This document shows, piece by piece, positions 8,464 through 16,894 of a stretch of DNA of 64,000 nt. The position numbers and the translations under genes are program-made. The stretch covers positions 248,001 to 312,000 of the forward strand of contig CAXXWW010000008.1 in the NCBI GenBank assembly GCA_963665215.2, given 5' to 3'. Positions within the stretch are counted from its first letter, which is position 1; each line of letters begins with the position of its first letter. Below the pieces are notes generated by a model, which had not been told where the DNA came from, searched no databases, and saw only the letters and a program-made list of their open reading frames with translations. This DNA is from G963665215 sp963665215. GTDB lineage: Bacteria > Chloroflexota > Dehalococcoidia > Lucifugimonadales > CAUZJF01.

Positions 8464-9749
8464 TGTATAGACCGGGGACATAGCTTACACATGTTCGGGG
8501 ACATGGTGGACACCATAATAGGCATGACTTCATTACAAGGAGGTGGTCATGCCATGGAAGGAGATGTCCGTTATGTCTCAGAGGAGAGAGTTCGTGGAGC
8601 TGGCGCAGGCTGAAGGCACCAACAAAAGGGGCCTTTGCCGTCGCTTCGGGATCAGCCCTACGACTGGATACAAGTGGCTTGGGCGTTTCCGTGAAGGGAG
8701 CGAGGCAGGCCTGGTCGAGCTGCCGCGGCGGCCTCACTACTCGCCTGCACGTACCCCATCGCAGGTTGAGCAGGCGGTGCTGTCTGCCCGTGCGGCCCAT
8801 CCGGCCTGGGGAGCTCGTAAGCTGCGACGGTGGCTTTTGGACCGCAGGGATGTGTTTGAGGCGGACATGCCGGCCCCCAGTACTATCACGGCGATCTTGC
8901 GTCGTCATGGCCGCATTGACCCCGCCGAGGGGCCCAAGCACCGTTCCTGGCAGCGATTTGAACACCAGGCACCCAACGACCTGGGGCAGATGGACTTCAA
9001 AGGCCACTTCCCCCTTACCCGAGGACGCTGCCACCCTCTGACTGTTCTGGACGATCACTCTCGGTTTGCCTTGGGGCTGCAGGCCTGCGGTAACGAGCAG
9101 GGAGAGATGGTGCAACAGCGCCTGACGGCTATCTTCCGGCGCTACGGCCTGCCCAACACAATGTTGATGGACAATGGCTCCCCGTGGGGCCATGACCAAG
9201 ACCACCCCTACACACCTTTTACAGTCTGGCTGCTGAGGTTGGGCATCGGAGTCAGTCATGGACGCCCTTATCACCCTCAGACACAGGGAAAAGATGAGCG
9301 CTTCCACCGAACCATGACCGTTGAAGTGCTGCAGGGGAGCAGCTTCACTGATCTGGCGCACTGCCAGAGAGCCTTCGACCTGTGGCGGGACATCTACAAC
9401 TTGGAGCGGCCCCATGACGCCCTTGACCTTGCTACTCCGGCCACCAAGTACCAAGTGAGCCAAAGACTGTTTCCCGAGGTCCTTCCACCCTTGGAGTACG
9501 AACCAACCGACCTGGTACGCCGTGTTCACGACAAAGGTAGGCTCCAGTTGTTTGGCCGTATCTTCAAGGTACCTAAGGCCTTCAAGGGCATGCCAGTGGC
9601 TATTCGGCCGACAACTGACGATGGAGTCTGGAACGTCTTCTTCGCCACTCATCAAATCGCCCAGCTTGACCTCAGGCACGATGCCTAACATACTCAAATG
9701 TGTCCACCATGTCTCCGAACACCCGTCCACCATGTGTCCGGTCCATACA
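8464..9749 (+). mobile_element. IS481-family insertion sequence, copy 1 (1286 bp), inside clpC
   Basis: The ends are imperfect inverted repeats starting TGTATAGACCGG and TGTATGGACCGG. The element is flanked by the 5-bp target duplication CCTGC (8459-8463 and 9750-9754). It interrupts clpC after codon 49; removing it and one CCTGC rejoins the gene in frame. Copy 2 lies at 52254-53539 with the same length. Confidence 0.93.
8549..9688 (+). CDS. IS481-family transposase (copy 1)
   Basis: About 379 residues. An N-terminal winged-helix pair (GLCRRFGISPTTGYKWLGRF, about 28-47) binds DNA. The integrase-type DDE core shows Asp in QMDFKG, Asp in MDNGSPWG, and Glu in QGKDERFHRTM. ATG 8549 is chosen over the upstream GTG because AAGGAGG lies 5 bases before it. 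This copy has Gly where copy 2 has Trp just before the first catalytic Asp (DLGQMD versus DLWQMD). That is an unusual change at a conserved aromatic position and may weaken the enzyme. Confidence 0.92.
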   Translation: MPWKEMSVMSQRREFVELAQAEGTNKRGLCRRFGISPTTGYKWLGRFREGSEAGLVELPRRPHYSPARTPSQVEQAVLSARAAHPAWGARKLRRWLLDRRDVFEADMPAPSTITAILRRHGRIDPAEGPKHRSWQRFEHQAPNDLGQMDFKGHFPLTRGRCHPLTVLDDHSRFALGLQACGNEQGEMVQQRLTAIFRRYGLPNTMLMDNGSPWGHDQDHPYTPFTVWLLRLGIGVSHGRPYHPQTQGKDERFHRTMTVEVLQGSSFTDLAHCQRAFDLWRDIYNLERPHDALDLATPATKYQVSQRLFPEVLPPLEYEPTDLVRRVHDKGRLQLFGRIFKVPKAFKGMPVAIRPTTDDGVWNVFFATHQIAQLDLRHDA

Positions 9750-9897
9750 CCTGCTCGAGGAGGGCCATCAGGATGTGCTCGACATCCCACTGGCTGTGCT
9801 GATAGCGGCGGACTATCTCCTGAGACTTGCCGATAATCTCCTGGGCCTGCTCGGTAAAGTCGTCGGGCTTCAAGACCATCGTCTCATCACCTGTCAT
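9750..9897 (-). pseudogene. clpC: 5' end of the split clpC-type gene
   Basis: The first 49 codons of the Clp ATPase, with the Clp N-domain repeat FTEQAQEIIGKSQEIVRRYQ and the conserved WDVEHILMALLEQ, stop at the IS481 insertion. After the element, the protein resumes with EEGVPAEILRQLGV. ATG 9897 and ATG 9879 are both possible; AGGTGATGAG just before 9879 favours the second. Translation from here now runs 18 codons into the IS and stops. A good promoter lies upstream at 10091-10119. Confidence 0.8.
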
Positions 9898-10221
9898 GCT
9901 GAAATTGAGCCGGCCAATACCGGTGGCTCATATACCTTAGATGCGCGGCAGCCCGCGACCGCTTCGCTGGCCCGGTCCCGCGGGCTCAGAGCCCCGTCGC
10001 GCGCGCTGACATTCGCCCCCTGCCGCCTGACAGACCAGGCTTGCTCGCCCCATCGCTCAGTCTGAGGTAACGTGATAGAGGCACATGAACACCATACGAT
10101 ATTGAGCGTATACTGTCAAGATACTTGAGTCGCACGATATAAAGGCAAGTGATGCGGAGATTGAGCGAAGAGACGAGTTCGGGGTCCGGACCGCCACTCG
10201 AGATCGTGGGGCGGCGGGATG
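9898..10221. other. Intergenic between clpC and holA, holds the clpC promoter
   Basis: No coding frame. The stretch contains the minus-strand promoter described separately and a long leader of roughly 190 bases before the clpC start. Confidence 0.5.
10091..10119 (-). promoter_or_regulatory. Sigma-70-type promoter for clpC
   Basis: On the minus strand TTGACA (10114-10119) is followed 17 bases later by TATGGT (10091-10096). ACTCAAG lies two to three bases upstream of CTTGACAGT, making an imperfect inverted repeat that overlaps the -35 box. It could be an operator, as heat-shock repressor sites often cover this position, but it does not match the full HspR (HAIR) spacing. Confidence 0.55.
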
Positions 10222-11259
10222 CTAAGGGCCGGCCGCCCTTCGGACGCCGGCGGCCCGGCCGGTGGACACCTCCGCGATCAGCACGTCCAGGACCAGCTCC
10301 TCATCGGTCCCCGTGGTCTTGATCATCACGTCGGCCTCCAGCAGCTTGCGGTGGACGTCGAGCAGCCGCTCGGCGCTGAACATCTTCTCCTGGTCCAGGG
10401 TCTTTCGTAGCGGGTAGCCGGCCAGGCCCAGACGCTTACCCTGCTGGTCGAAGGGGACTCGCTCTGACCTCAGCTCCTTTGCCAGGATGAGAAGCCGGAC
10501 CTGGCGCGCCATCATCGCGAGCACGTAGCTCGGCGGCCGCCCCGACTGGAGCAGCCGGTGCACCAGCCTGATGGCGAGCTCGGGCCGGCCCTCCATCATG
10601 GCGTCCACCGCCTCGAAGATGTTGGCCTCCTTCGAGTAGGACACCAGCTCCTCCACGTCCTCGTGGCGCACCGTGTGCCCCCACCGGTAGAGGGACAGCT
10701 TCTGGAGCTCCGTGTTTATGACCCCCAGGTCGCCACCTATGGCTTCGGCCAGGGTGTCTACGGCCCTGGGCTCGATGTCGATCCCGCCGGCCGCCGCCCT
10801 CCGGCGTATCCACTGCCTGAGCTCACCGGCCCTGGGCACACGAAACGTACGAGCCTTCACGTACGGTCGAATGGCCGACAGCAGCGGATTCGCCTGGGCC
10901 AGAGGGCCCTCCACGAAGACCAGGTCCGTGGAGCCCGGCACGCGCGTGAGATAGTCGGGCAGTCCCTTCCACTCGCCCAGAGCATCGCCACCGGCCGCCC
11001 TGGGCGCACGCGACTGCGTGCGCCTCTCGAATCGGGACAGGAGGCCCTGCATTACGACCAGCCGCTTCTCCGCCATAAAGGGCACCGTGTCGCAGGTGGC
11101 CGTCAGCCGGTCAAATGTCGCCTGGTCCCCGTCGAGCACCGTTACGTTGACGTCGCGCAGGTCGGGCGGACCCACCTCCTGCTTCATCGAGGAGAGGGTC
11201 TCCCGGATCGTAAATGTGTCGTCGCCATATAGCAGGTAAAGCACGTCTCGGGTTTTCAC
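10222..11259 (-). CDS. holA: DNA polymerase III delta subunit
   Basis: A 345-residue HolA protein. It opens the beta sliding clamp and is part of the clamp-loader complex at the replication fork. The N-terminal RecQ-like domain begins VLYLLYGDDTFTIRETLSSM. The YGDD(T/E)xxi start and the later segment FMAEKRLVVMQGLL are typical of delta subunits. The C-terminal helical collar (about 210-335) includes ELAIRLVHRLLQSG and SYVLAMMARQVRLL. The length fits the family. It is transcribed divergently from the DUF1232 gene, with only about 50 bp between starts. Confidence 0.92.
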   Translation of the reverse strand: MKTRDVLYLLYGDDTFTIRETLSSMKQEVGPPDLRDVNVTVLDGDQATFDRLTATCDTVPFMAEKRLVVMQGLLSRFERRTQSRAPRAAGGDALGEWKGLPDYLTRVPGSTDLVFVEGPLAQANPLLSAIRPYVKARTFRVPRAGELRQWIRRRAAAGGIDIEPRAVDTLAEAIGGDLGVINTELQKLSLYRWGHTVRHEDVEELVSYSKEANIFEAVDAMMEGRPELAIRLVHRLLQSGRPPSYVLAMMARQVRLLILAKELRSERVPFDQQGKRLGLAGYPLRKTLDQEKMFSAERLLDVHRKLLEADVMIKTTGTDEELVLDVLIAEVSTGRAAGVRRAAGP

Positions 11260-11311
11260 TCACCGGCGGTACGGGTATAATAGCAGTATATCCCAAAAGG
11301 GAGAGTCTGCC

Positions 11312-11686
11312 GTGTGGTGGGGTATCATCCGCTTGTTGAGTTTCACCCGCGTTCCTCGCCTGGTCATCGGGCTGCTGATGGACCGGCGAGTCCCTATCGG
11401 TCTGAAGCTGGTGCTACCGGCTGCGGTAGCGTACATCGTCTCGCCCTGGGACTTGGTGCCCGACTTCTTCCCGGCGCTGGGACGAATAGACGATCTTGTC
11501 GTCGCATTTCTGGCGGTGGCGATATTCTTGGCCCTGGCCCCGCGAGAGGTCGTCGCGGAGCACCTGCGCGGCACTGGGCCGGGCCCAACCGGGGGTCGCT
11601 CCGTGGACGAGGAGCGCGGCCCGAAACCGGAAGTCATCGAGGGTTCGTACCACTTCACCGACCAAGACGACGACACCCGCCGCTAG
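11312..11686 (+). CDS. DUF1232 (YkvA-type) membrane protein
   Basis: A 124-residue protein with the DUF1232 signature: a hydrophobic segment LKLVLPAAVAYIVSPWDLVPDFFPALGRIDD, in which PWDLVPDF and the following (G/R)xxDD are the family hallmarks, then a second hydrophobic segment LVVAFLAVAIFLALAP. The last 40 residues are polar. The family is widespread and its function is unknown. It may form a small two-helix inner-membrane protein. It precedes ychF by about 115 bp on the same strand and could share a transcript. Confidence 0.85.
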   Translation: MWWGIIRLLSFTRVPRLVIGLLMDRRVPIGLKLVLPAAVAYIVSPWDLVPDFFPALGRIDDLVVAFLAVAIFLALAPREVVAEHLRGTGPGPTGGRSVDEERGPKPEVIEGSYHFTDQDDDTRR

Positions 11687-11800
11687 ACCACTCACTCTCG
11701 CCACGCAGGGCCTCCGTCGGTGGATATCGCCTCTCAAGGAACTGCCGCGTCCGAGGCCGGTGCGAACCTCCACCCCTATAACCGGGAGAGGCGCGAGCGC

Positions 11801-12901
11801 ATGCAAATCGGCATAGTCGGGCTTCCCAGAAGCGGCAAGACAACCATATTCAACGCCGTTACCAGGGGCAAGGTCGATGTTTCGCCGTCCGCCGGTCCCA
11901 GTGGAAAGCCCAACGTCGGCGTGGCCAAGGTCCCGGACGGACGCCTCGACCGGCTAGCGGAGGTCTTCAAGCCCCGCCGGGTGGTGCCCGCCGAGGTAAT
12001 CTACCAGGACATTCCGGCCGCGCCCGATGGCTCCAGCGGGGCGCACGGCATATCGGGCGAGAACCTGAACAATCTCCAGGTGACCGACGCGCTGATGGCG
12101 GTGGTCCGCGCCTTCGACGACCCTTCCGTAATCCACGTCAACGAAACGGTGGACCCGCTCCGCGACGTTGACTCGATGCTCCTCGAGCTGGTCTTCTCCG
12201 ACCTGGGAACCGTGGAGAGGAGGCTTGCCAGGCTGGAGGAGGGGTCCAAGGGCGCGAAGGCGGCCGAGCGCGAGGCGATGGACAAAGAGCGCTCTCTTCT
12301 GTCACGTCTCAAGGCCGAGCTGGAGTCGGGCGCCGCCCTCAGGGACAAGAGCTTTACCGGGGACGAGGCCCGGGCGCTTGAGGGCTTCCAGTTCCTGAGC
12401 GCGAAACCCCTTGTCATCGTTCTGAACGCCGGTGAGGACCAGATGTCCGAAGCAGCCACCCTGGAGGAGCGGCTGGCGGCGGTAGCCGAGGGTCCACGAG
12501 CCCGCACGGCCGTCCTGTGCGGTAGGCTGGAGATGGAGCTGTCCCAGATGGACCCGGTCGAGGAGCAGGAGTTCCGCGAAGGCCTCGGGGCGGGTGAGTC
12601 CGGTCTGGACCGAATGGTCCGGCTGTCCCACGATGTAGGGGACCTGGTCACCTTCTTTACCGGCAACCCCAACGAGGTGAGGGCGTGGACCGTCCCAAGG
12701 GGTACAACGGCCCTGAAGGCCGCGGGAAAGGTACACTCCGATTTCGAGCGGGGCTTCATCCGGGCGGAGGTGGTGGGGTTCGAGGACCTGGCCGGATGCG
12801 GCAGCATCGCTGAGGCGCGCAGGCGTGGGGTCCTTCGCCAGGAGGGGAAGGATTATCTCGTCGGCGAGGGGGACGTCCTGAACATCCTGTTCAACGTATA
12901 G
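11801..12901 (+). CDS. ychF: YchF/OLA1-type ribosome-associated P-loop ATPase
   Basis: 366 residues. The P-loop GLPRSGKTTIF (about 7-17) starts a TRAFAC NTPase domain, followed by a coiled-coil insert (about 130-190, RRLARLEEGSKGAKAAEREAMDKE) and a C-terminal TGS domain (FFTGNPNEVRAWTVPRGTTALKAAGKVHSDFERGFIRAEV). The G4 motif reads NAGED rather than NKxD, as in YchF proteins that prefer ATP. YchF binds ribosomes and responds to oxidative stress. The start at 11801 is chosen because MQIGIVGLPRSGKTT is the family start and GGGAGAG precedes it; the frame is open further upstream. The stop lies just before the HIT gene. Confidence 0.92.
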   Translation: MQIGIVGLPRSGKTTIFNAVTRGKVDVSPSAGPSGKPNVGVAKVPDGRLDRLAEVFKPRRVVPAEVIYQDIPAAPDGSSGAHGISGENLNNLQVTDALMAVVRAFDDPSVIHVNETVDPLRDVDSMLLELVFSDLGTVERRLARLEEGSKGAKAAEREAMDKERSLLSRLKAELESGAALRDKSFTGDEARALEGFQFLSAKPLVIVLNAGEDQMSEAATLEERLAAVAEGPRARTAVLCGRLEMELSQMDPVEEQEFREGLGAGESGLDRMVRLSHDVGDLVTFFTGNPNEVRAWTVPRGTTALKAAGKVHSDFERGFIRAEVVGFEDLAGCGSIAEARRRGVLRQEGKDYLVGEGDVLNILFNV

Positions 12902-12908
12902 GGGCGTG

Positions 12909-13292
12909 ATGGTGGAATCCGCGGGCCAGTGCCTTTTTTGTCCACCCCTACTCGAAGAGGCGCGCGTCGCTCTGCGGAACGCCCACTGCCTCTTCCTAAG
13001 TCAACCGGAACCAGTGTTGGTCGGATCTGGAATTATCGTCCCGATTCGGCACCGCGAGACCGTTTTTGATCTGATACCGGAAGAATGGGAGGCCACGCTG
13101 GCCCTGTTGCACGATGTTAAAGCCCTCGCAGACAGAGAGTACGCCCCACACGGGTATAACGTGGGTTGGAACTGTGGGCGTATTGCAGGCCAGGCGGTCT
13201 TTCACGCCCACCTGCACGTGATTACCGCGCTATGCGGACGAGCCGCTTGCCGGCAAAGGCATACGCTACTGGCTGAAGCAGGACGCAAATAG
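12909..13292 (+). CDS. HIT-family nucleotide hydrolase/transferase
   Basis: A 127-residue HIT protein. The histidine triad is HAHLHVI, with nucleophile His in the middle, preceded by GYNVGWNCGRIAGQAVF. An N-terminal CLFCPP motif resembles the zinc site of many HIT hydrolases. Members hydrolyse AMP-linked or dinucleoside substrates; the exact substrate cannot be read here. The start is only a few bases after the ychF stop, so the two are probably translated from one mRNA. GTG 12906 is an alternative start. Confidence 0.85.
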   Translation: MVESAGQCLFCPPLLEEARVALRNAHCLFLSQPEPVLVGSGIIVPIRHRETVFDLIPEEWEATLALLHDVKALADREYAPHGYNVGWNCGRIAGQAVFHAHLHVITALCGRAACRQRHTLLAEAGRK

Positions 13293-13326
13293 ACGCCGTA
13301 GCTAGCGGACGGAGGGGCCATTTCAA

Positions 13327-14544
13327 ATGTTGGATTCGAGGTCGATCGCCCTCTACGTCCACATCCCCTTTTGTGAGACCAAGTGCCCGTACTGCGACTT
13401 CAACACGTACGCCGGCATAGAGTCGCTTATCCCCGACTACGTCGCGGCCCTGGGAACGGAGATCCGCCGCTGGGGGGGCCTTCTGGACCATCCGGAGGTC
13501 GGCACGGTGTTTTTCGGCGGCGGCACGCCGTCTTACCTGCCCCCCGACGACATCGGCTCGCTGATGCAGGCCGTCTTCGAGGCCTTCGAAGTGTACACAG
13601 CGGCCGAGGTGACGCTGGAGGCGAACCCCGACGATGTCACCGGGGCGAGGCTGGGGAGCTATCTCGAATCCGGGATAAACCGGCTGAGCATCGGCGTGCA
13701 GAGTCTCGACGACCGGCTGCTCGAACTGCTGGGACGCCGCCACTCCGCGTCCCAGGCGGTACGTGCCTACACGGCGGCGGTGGACGCGGGCTTCGACAAT
13801 GTCAGCATCGATCTCATGTATGGGCTGCCCCACCAGGGCCTCGATAGCTGGGAGCAGACCCTGTCGGCCGCCGCAGACCTGGGTCCTGAGCATATCTCGA
13901 TGTACTGCCTGACTCTTGAGGCCGGCACTCCCATGTCGCAGTGGGTGGACTCAGGCCGCTTGCCCGCGGCGGACCCCGACCTGGCGGCCGACATGTACCT
14001 GGCCGCCGAGGAGGCCATGGAGCGCCAGGGGTACCGCCATTACGAGATCTCAAACTGGTCCCAGCTGGGCAAGGAGAGCCGCCATAACCTGACCTACTGG
14101 CGCAATCAGCCGTACCTTGGGGTGGGCCCGGGCGCGCACTCCTACCTGGCGGGCAGCAGATTTCACAACGTAAAGTCGCCCAGGGTCTACACTCAGAGGC
14201 TTGAAGGCGGGGGAAACGGGACTGCCCCAAAAGGCAGCCTCAGTGACGAGCGCATCAGAAGCGTCCCGGTGGTTGAGACGGTGGAGCCCATCGACCGCCG
14301 GTTGGAGATGGCCGAGACGATGATGCTGGGGCTGCGACTGGACACCGGCGTAGAAGCCGTGACCTTTGAGGAGCGTTTCGGCACGACACTTCAGCATGCC
14401 TACCCGGACATCCTCCACGAGCTGGAATCGGCCGGCCTCCTGGTCACGTCCGAGGCAGGCGTGAGACTAACCGGGCGAGGCCGTCTCCTCGGAAACGAGG
14501 TCTTCAGCAGCTTTTTCGGTGCTGATGAGCCGCCGCAGGCATAG
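13327..14544 (+). CDS. hemW: HemW-type radical SAM heme chaperone
   Basis: 405 residues. The radical SAM cluster motif CETKCPYC (Cys16, 20, 23) follows the family start YVHIPFC. GGGTPS and the SAM-binding stretch ITLEANPDDV-like (VTLEANPDDVTG) fit HemW, as does the C-terminal HemN domain (GPGAHSYLAGSRFHNVKSP). HemW resembles coproporphyrinogen dehydrogenase, but this shorter type lacks the N-terminal extension of HemN and is thought to insert heme into proteins. It follows the HIT gene by 34 bp and probably belongs to the ychF transcript. Confidence 0.9.
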   Translation: MLDSRSIALYVHIPFCETKCPYCDFNTYAGIESLIPDYVAALGTEIRRWGGLLDHPEVGTVFFGGGTPSYLPPDDIGSLMQAVFEAFEVYTAAEVTLEANPDDVTGARLGSYLESGINRLSIGVQSLDDRLLELLGRRHSASQAVRAYTAAVDAGFDNVSIDLMYGLPHQGLDSWEQTLSAAADLGPEHISMYCLTLEAGTPMSQWVDSGRLPAADPDLAADMYLAAEEAMERQGYRHYEISNWSQLGKESRHNLTYWRNQPYLGVGPGAHSYLAGSRFHNVKSPRVYTQRLEGGGNGTAPKGSLSDERIRSVPVVETVEPIDRRLEMAETMMLGLRLDTGVEAVTFEERFGTTLQHAYPDILHELESAGLLVTSEAGVRLTGRGRLLGNEVFSSFFGADEPPQA

Positions 14545-14575
14545 GGGCGCCCCTCACCCCTGCGCGCGCTTCGAA

Positions 14576-14622
14576 GGGCCTGTCCCTTCAGTTAACCTAG
14601 GGCAGCCCTTAGCCTGTCAAAG
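14576..14622. repeat. Dispersed short palindromic repeat, copy 1
   Basis: GGGCCTGTCCCTTCAGTTAA followed by CTAGGGCAGCCCTTAGCC and GTCAAAGG. A related sequence is at 19794-19846, and a fragment (GGCCTGCCCTGAGCCTG) lies at 52237-52253. The halves can fold (GAAGGG...CCCTTC). It sits between the converging hemW and PFK genes and may help end both transcripts. Confidence 0.55.
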
Positions 14623-14660
14623 GTTGTAGTTGAAGAAGGAAAGCATGCCCTCACCAGGGG

Positions 14661-15851
14661 CTACAGGCCCACTCGTTCAAATCGAGGCAGGGCGGCGCCG
14701 ATGAGCGGCCTGGCGTAGTCCAGGAACTTCTGAGTTGCCATGTAATCGGCCCGGTCGAAGTACTCGCCCGGGACCTTCCACACCTTGCCCGCCACCTCTG
14801 CCAACGGCGCCAGCCCCGTGGAGCAGGCGTACTCCCTACCGTCCTCTCTCACCAACGTGACCATCTGGTCAGTAGCTCCCTGGAGGGCGTAGCGTACGGC
14901 GGCCCGGCCCACCATCTCGGCCTCGTGGGCGTCGGTCCTGGAGACGCACGCGGCCATCGACCGCTGTATGGAGCCCGGCTTCTCGTAACGCGTCCGCGCC
15001 TTGAAGTGCCTTTCGGCCATGTCGGCCAGGTAGCGCCCGGCTCCGTCGAAGTACGGATGGCCGAAGTCGTCTATGTACCGCGGTTCCTGCCGGCTCCCCA
15101 GCACTCCACCGGCGCCCCGGGCGTTCTCGGCCACGACGGCTACGGCGAAGCCGAATCGCCGGTACGCGTCCTCCACCTTGGACAGGAAGCGCCCTTCGTC
15201 AACCGGGACCTCGGGCACGCAGATAACGTGGGGGGCGTCTCTCTCGTCTCGCTTGGCCAGCACCGCCGAGGCGGCCAGCCAGCCGGCGTCCCTGCCCATC
15301 ACCTCCAGGACGGTGAGCGGGGACGCCTTGCCCATCGTCTCGGCGTCCCTTCCCGATCCCATCGTTGCAAGCGCCACGAACCGGGCTGCGCTTCCAAAGC
15401 CCGGTGAGTGGTCTGTTAGAACGAGGTCGTTGTCAATAGTCTTGGGGACGTTGAGCACCACCAAAGCCATTCCCGCAGCCTGTGCCCCCCTGCTGATGCG
15501 GTGTCCCGTATCGGCGGAGTCATTGCCGCCAATGGCGAAACAGTAGCCGATGCCGTATTCCGAGAGTATGTCGAGGACAGTGGGGACCTCTTCGGGCCTA
15601 AGCTTTCGGCGGGAAGAGCCGAGAACAGCGCCTGGGGTGCGCTTGGTCCGCTCCCACCATGCGTTGGAGCGCCCGGATAGGCCGATCATACGCCTGGACA
15701 GCAGACCCTCCAGACCGTGGGCGGCGCCGAAAACCTCGCCGAACGGGCTTCCCCGTCCATCCGCCTCGCGGACCACGCCGAATAGGCTGCGGTTGAGGAC
15801 CGCCGTGCTTCCCCCAAGCTGCATCACCAGGACGTTGCCTTTTTTCTCCAA
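14661..15851 (-). CDS. 6-phosphofructokinase, pyrophosphate-dependent type
   Basis: 396 residues from the chosen start. It converts fructose 6-phosphate to fructose 1,6-bisphosphate in glycolysis. Landmarks are GGSTAVLNRSLFG at the N-terminus, GGNDSADT in place of the ATP-type GGDGS, PKTIDNDL with the Lys typical of PPi-dependent enzymes, and EVMGRDAGWLA. GGND where PPi enzymes usually have GGDD is a small oddity at the phosphate-binding site. I choose TTG 15851, since GGAG lies 8 bases before it and the family begins (K)KGNVLVxQxGG. The longer frame to 15920 would overlap panE. The gene follows panE by 26 bp on the same strand. Confidence 0.85.
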   Translation of the reverse strand: MEKKGNVLVMQLGGSTAVLNRSLFGVVREADGRGSPFGEVFGAAHGLEGLLSRRMIGLSGRSNAWWERTKRTPGAVLGSSRRKLRPEEVPTVLDILSEYGIGYCFAIGGNDSADTGHRISRGAQAAGMALVVLNVPKTIDNDLVLTDHSPGFGSAARFVALATMGSGRDAETMGKASPLTVLEVMGRDAGWLAASAVLAKRDERDAPHVICVPEVPVDEGRFLSKVEDAYRRFGFAVAVVAENARGAGGVLGSRQEPRYIDDFGHPYFDGAGRYLADMAERHFKARTRYEKPGSIQRSMAACVSRTDAHEAEMVGRAAVRYALQGATDQMVTLVREDGREYACSTGLAPLAEVAGKVWKVPGEYFDRADYMATQKFLDYARPLIGAALPRFERVGL

Positions 15852-15877
15852 CGTCGAGTCTCCGCTGCCGGACAGCT

Positions 15878-16855
15878 TTACGTGCCTTTGGCTAGGCGCT
15901 GGGCCAGGAGCTTGGCGCATGCGTAGATCGTCTTGGTGTACGGCATGGGGATCCCCAGCTTGTCCCCCAGCTCCACCACCGCCCCTACAACGCTTTCCAA
16001 CTCTATGGGCTTGCCGGCTTCTACGTCTTGAAGCATTGAGGTCTTGTGGTGGCCCACCTTTTCGGCTCCGGCCATGCGCTGGTCGACGGAGACGGGAATC
16101 GTTACTCCAAGCCCCCTGGCCACGGCATCGGCCTCCTCCATCGCCGCTCGCGCCACGGTCCGGGCTTCGGGGTGCGTGGCGATTTCAGACAGGGTCGCAT
16201 GGGTCAGGGCGCTGATGGGATTGAAGGCCAGGTTGCCCAAAAGCTTCACCCACAGCTCGTGTCGGATGCGGGACCTTATTGGGCACCTCAAGCCCGACTC
16301 GATGAGGGCGCCCGCCAAGCTTCTACATCGCTCGGTGGTAGTGCCGTCCAACTCGCCGATGGAAAATCGGCTACCCTCTATGTGCTGGATGACGCCGGGT
16401 TCAAGGATCGAGGTTGAGGGGTAGACTACGCAGCCGATGATTCGGTCCGGTGCGATCGCTTTGGAGACGACACCTCCGGGGTCCAGGCTCTCAAGTTGGG
16501 TGCCTTCCCACGGTCCACCGTGCCATTGGAAGTACCACCAGGGGATGCCGTTCTGTGCCGACACCAGGGCCGTATCCGGCCCCAGCATTGGCGTCAGCTT
16601 GGGCGCGACCTCCGCCAGGCTGTGGGCTTTGACCGTGAGGAAAACGAAGTCCACCGCCCCAACCTCTTGGAAGTTGTCGGTGGCCACAGGGTGGGCCTCG
16701 AAGTCGCCGTCCGGGCTGTGCACGCGGACGCCTTGGGCCCGCATCGCCTGGAGGTGGGCCCCCCGGGCGATCAGGAACACCTCGTGGCCGGATATGCTCA
16801 GCTTGGCCCCCAGGAAGCCCCCGATGGCGCCCGCCCCAACGATAGCGAACCTCAT
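15878..16855 (-). CDS. panE: 2-dehydropantoate 2-reductase
   Basis: 325 residues of the ApbA/PanE family. It reduces ketopantoate to pantoate with NADPH on the way to coenzyme A. The N-terminal nucleotide fold starts MRFAIVGAGAIGGFLGAKL (GxGxxG at 7-12). The C-terminal domain has the catalytic Lys region in LWVKLLGNLAFNPISALT and the conserved E-x-D-A stretch. Related paralogs reduce other 2-keto acids, so the substrate is inferred. It lies between an acyl-CoA synthetase gene and the PFK gene, all on the minus strand with short gaps. Confidence 0.85.
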   Translation of the reverse strand: MRFAIVGAGAIGGFLGAKLSISGHEVFLIARGAHLQAMRAQGVRVHSPDGDFEAHPVATDNFQEVGAVDFVFLTVKAHSLAEVAPKLTPMLGPDTALVSAQNGIPWWYFQWHGGPWEGTQLESLDPGGVVSKAIAPDRIIGCVVYPSTSILEPGVIQHIEGSRFSIGELDGTTTERCRSLAGALIESGLRCPIRSRIRHELWVKLLGNLAFNPISALTHATLSEIATHPEARTVARAAMEEADAVARGLGVTIPVSVDQRMAGAEKVGHHKTSMLQDVEAGKPIELESVVGAVVELGDKLGIPMPYTKTIYACAKLLAQRLAKGT

Positions 16856-16894
16856 GGGGTCCTCTCCAGTTGGGACCTGAGTGACACGGCGCCT

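Noticed and set aside
8423..9790. 455-codon frame opposite the IS481 transposase
   Set aside because: It is the antisense of a well-formed DDE enzyme and has no family features; the same shadow is at 52270-53559.
10123..10130. HspR (HAIR) operator upstream of clpC
   Set aside because: One half-site is present, but the second is not at the required 7-base spacing.
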